Assembly: GCA_017885485.1 (NCBI GenBank)
Contig: JAFNFZ010000272.1
Coordinates: 1 to 7,477 of the forward strand
Direction of reading: 5' to 3'
From: Chloroflexota bacterium
GTDB lineage: Bacteria > Chloroflexota > Dehalococcoidia > UBA2247 > RBG-13-53-26
Length of the DNA stretch: 7,477 nt
The notes under the pieces were generated by a model. It did no database searches and was not told where the DNA came from. It worked only from the letters and a program-made list of their open reading frames with translations. The number at the start of each line of letters is the position of its first letter. The first letter of the stretch is position 1. Below are positions 6,260 through 7,477 of this stretch, in pieces. The translations under genes were made by a program, and so were the position numbers.

Positions 6260-7173
6260 TGCTCCTTGAGGGACCTCCCTGTCAGCTTCAGAAAAACGTC
6301 CTCCAGGCTGGGGATATGCTGGTTAGTGATGACCAGTTCACTCAGAAGATCCTGGTCCAGTACCTGCCCATCGCCCTGGAAGACATAGATGGTCTCCTCT
6401 ATCTCTTGCCACTGCAGGCCTTGCTTGCCCAGCCTGGACAACACCAGGTCTCTTCTCTCACCAGATCGAACGCGGGCCTCAATAATCTGACTGCCTCCGT
6501 ACTTCCTGACCAACTCCTGTGGAGGCCCCAGAGCAATAATCCTGCCTTCATTCATGATAGCCAGGCGGTCACAGAGGAACGAGGCTTCATCCATGTTCTG
6601 GGTGCAGAGGAGCAGAGTTGTCCCCTGTGCTTTAAGCGAGCGGAGCTTGCGCCATACCAGGTGTTTTGTCTGGGGATCCAATCCCACCGTCGGTTCATCC
6701 AGAACAAGGAGCATCGGTTTGTTGGTCAGAGCCCGGGCGATCAGCAGCCGCCGCTTCATCCCGCCAGAGAGTTCCTCTATCTTGGCCCTTTGTCTATCCT
6801 GGAGTTCAAAGAGCTGCAGATTGGTCAAAGCCCTCTGCCGGGCTTCCTCCTTGGCTATATCGAAGTAGCGGGCGAAGGTAACCAGGTTGTCCAGCACATT
6901 GAGGTCCGGATCAAGATTGTCCTCCTGAGGCACCACGCCCAACTGGGCCTTGATCAGTCGTGGTTCCCTAGTGATGTCCCTTCCATCAACCATGATGCTG
7001 CCTTCGGTGATAGGGGAAACGCCAACGATCATGCGCACCAGAGATGTCTTGCCGGCACCATTGGGCCCCAGAAGCCCAAAGCACTCACCATGGGCTATGT
7101 CCACATCCACACCGGCCACAGCGGTAATGGAACCAAATCTCTTGACAACTCCTCTGATCTCAATGATGGACAT
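6256..7173 (-). CDS. ABC transporter ATP-binding protein (NodI/DrrA-like)
   Basis: This cytoplasmic ATPase would power the ABC-2 exporter formed with the following permease. In 305 residues it shows Walker A GPNGAGKTS (36-44), Q-loop Gln83 in VVPQEDNLD, signature LSGGM (135-139), Walker B LLVLDEP (155-161) and D-loop GLD (164-166). After these comes a C-terminal extension (about 225-305) containing the IPSLEDVFLKLTGRSL motif usual in the NodI/DrrA branch. The switch position is odd: the family normally has a histidine (T-H-Y-M type), but here the sequence is LLLCTQNMDEA, with Gln192 encoded by CAG. Other ATPase motifs look intact, so the protein is probably functional. The ATG at 7173 has no Shine-Dalgarno sequence, and a -10-like box lies only 9 nt upstream. 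Confidence 0.95.
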   Translation of the reverse strand: MSIIEIRGVVKRFGSITAVAGVDVDIAHGECFGLLGPNGAGKTSLVRMIVGVSPITEGSIMVDGRDITREPRLIKAQLGVVPQEDNLDPDLNVLDNLVTFARYFDIAKEEARQRALTNLQLFELQDRQRAKIEELSGGMKRRLLIARALTNKPMLLVLDEPTVGLDPQTKHLVWRKLRSLKAQGTTLLLCTQNMDEASFLCDRLAIMNEGRIIALGPPQELVRKYGGSQIIEARVRSGERRDLVLSRLGKQGLQWQEIEETIYVFQGDGQVLDQDLLSELVITNQHIPSLEDVFLKLTGRSLKEQ

Positions 7174-7182
7174 GACGCATCA

Positions 7183-7188
7183 ATTCTA
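7183..7188 (-). promoter_or_regulatory. -10-like box immediately upstream of the ABC ATPase gene
   Basis: On the minus strand, TAGAAT (7188-7183) matches the TATAAT consensus at five of six positions. Transcription starting 6-8 nt downstream would begin within about 0-4 nt of the ATG at 7173, giving a leaderless or nearly leaderless mRNA, which agrees with the missing ribosome-binding site. No good -35 is visible at 16-18 bp spacing, so the call is tentative. Confidence 0.35.
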
Positions 7189-7327
7189 GCATCACTCGCT
7201 GGCCACTTGCAGACAACCGCACATGATAAGGCATCCTCGTCTCCCAACGAACAAGGGCAGGAAACCGGGCAAGTTCAATGGGCCCCCATGTCCTCAACCA
7301 GAACTTTGCAGGCCGCTGAGAGAGATG

Positions 7328-7333
7328 TAGAAT
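7328..7333 (+). promoter_or_regulatory. Candidate -10 box of the Nfu-domain gene
   Basis: TAGAAT (five of six consensus bases) lies 44 bp before the ATG at 7378 and would give a leader of about 38 nt. A weak -35 (TTGCAG at 7306-7311, 16 bp spacing) is present. The region 7189-7327 between this and the divergent ABC gene shows no other clear signal apart from a short ATGGG/CCCAT palindrome at 7278-7289. Confidence 0.35.
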
Positions 7334-7377
7334 TCTCCTTGGCAAAGACAACGCGGATGCAGTGCAGGAGGACATAG

Positions 7378-7477
7378 ATGCGCGAGAGGGTGCAGCAGGT
7401 CATCGACAGACTCAAGCCAGCGTTTGGCCCCACTGAGGTGACGTTGCTGGGTATAAAGGATGGCATAGTCAGGGTGC
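7378..7477 (+). CDS. NifU C-terminal (Nfu) domain protein, 5' part only
   Basis: This is the beginning of a small protein that runs off the window end. The 33 visible residues, MRERVQQVIDRLKPAF and then GPTEVTLLGIKDGIVRV, follow the pattern of the Nfu domain (a helix ending in R/K-P, then a strand pair with DGxVxV), a scaffold or carrier of iron-sulfur clusters. The DGG usually found between the helix and the first strand is absent (GPTE instead). The diagnostic CxxC lies beyond the window, so the family call rests on the N-terminal pattern. The start is well supported: AGGAGG (7366-7371) lies 6 nt before the ATG. It is divergent from the ABC operon. Confidence 0.65.
   Translation, partial: MRERVQQVIDRLKPAFGPTEVTLLGIKDGIVRV

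Noticed and set aside
6259..7377. Long plus-strand open frame of 372 codons opposite the ABC ATPase
   Set aside because: It is the antisense shadow of a clear ATPase with all motifs. Its translation shows no recognisable domain, and it spans the divergent intergenic region.

Overview
This window looks like chromosomal DNA of an anaerobic or microaerophilic bacterium of fairly high GC content. The ferredoxin-dependent 2-oxoacid oxidoreductase supports an anaerobic core metabolism. An anaerobic Chloroflexota-like lineage would fit the gene mix, but this is a guess and no phylogenetic marker is present. No transposase, phage gene, rRNA, tRNA or CRISPR array is visible.

Layout. (1) Positions 1-148 hold a near-perfect 42-bp inverted repeat with a nested GC-rich hairpin, ending 4 bp from the porA stop codon. 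(2) Positions 153-2301, minus strand: an operon in the order gamma (porC), delta ferredoxin (porD), alpha (porA) of a pyruvate/2-oxoacid:ferredoxin oxidoreductase. The thiamine-binding beta subunit is expected next but is not inside the window; the inverted repeat lies there instead. (3) Positions 2577-2975, plus strand: msrB, divergent from the por operon. (4) Positions 3118-5239, plus strand: a good sigma-70-type promoter, then an OmpR/PhoB-class response regulator and a membrane histidine kinase, translationally linked. (5) Positions 5234-5362: a compact non-coding module made of four CTAA-centred direct repeats spaced exactly 11 bp apart, a TATACT -10 box, about 65 nt of transcribable sequence with a C-rich stretch, and a Rho-independent terminator. 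It looks like a small RNA gene driven by the adjacent two-component system. (6) Positions 5498-7173, minus strand: an ABC-2 exporter (ATPase then permease, overlapping by 4 bp) that converges on the two-component operon. (7) From 7378 to the window end, plus strand: the start of a NifU C-terminal (Nfu) domain protein, divergent from the ABC operon.

How the parts may relate. The por enzyme and the Nfu protein both belong to iron-sulfur biology, and MsrB repairs oxidised methionine. The two-component system could sense an envelope signal through its roughly 130-residue extracytoplasmic domain. The strongest candidate for something undescribed is the 11-bp-phased repeat array with its putative sRNA directly behind the kinase gene. 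The other points of note are the inverted repeat at the end of the por operon and the replacement of the switch histidine by glutamine in the ABC ATPase.
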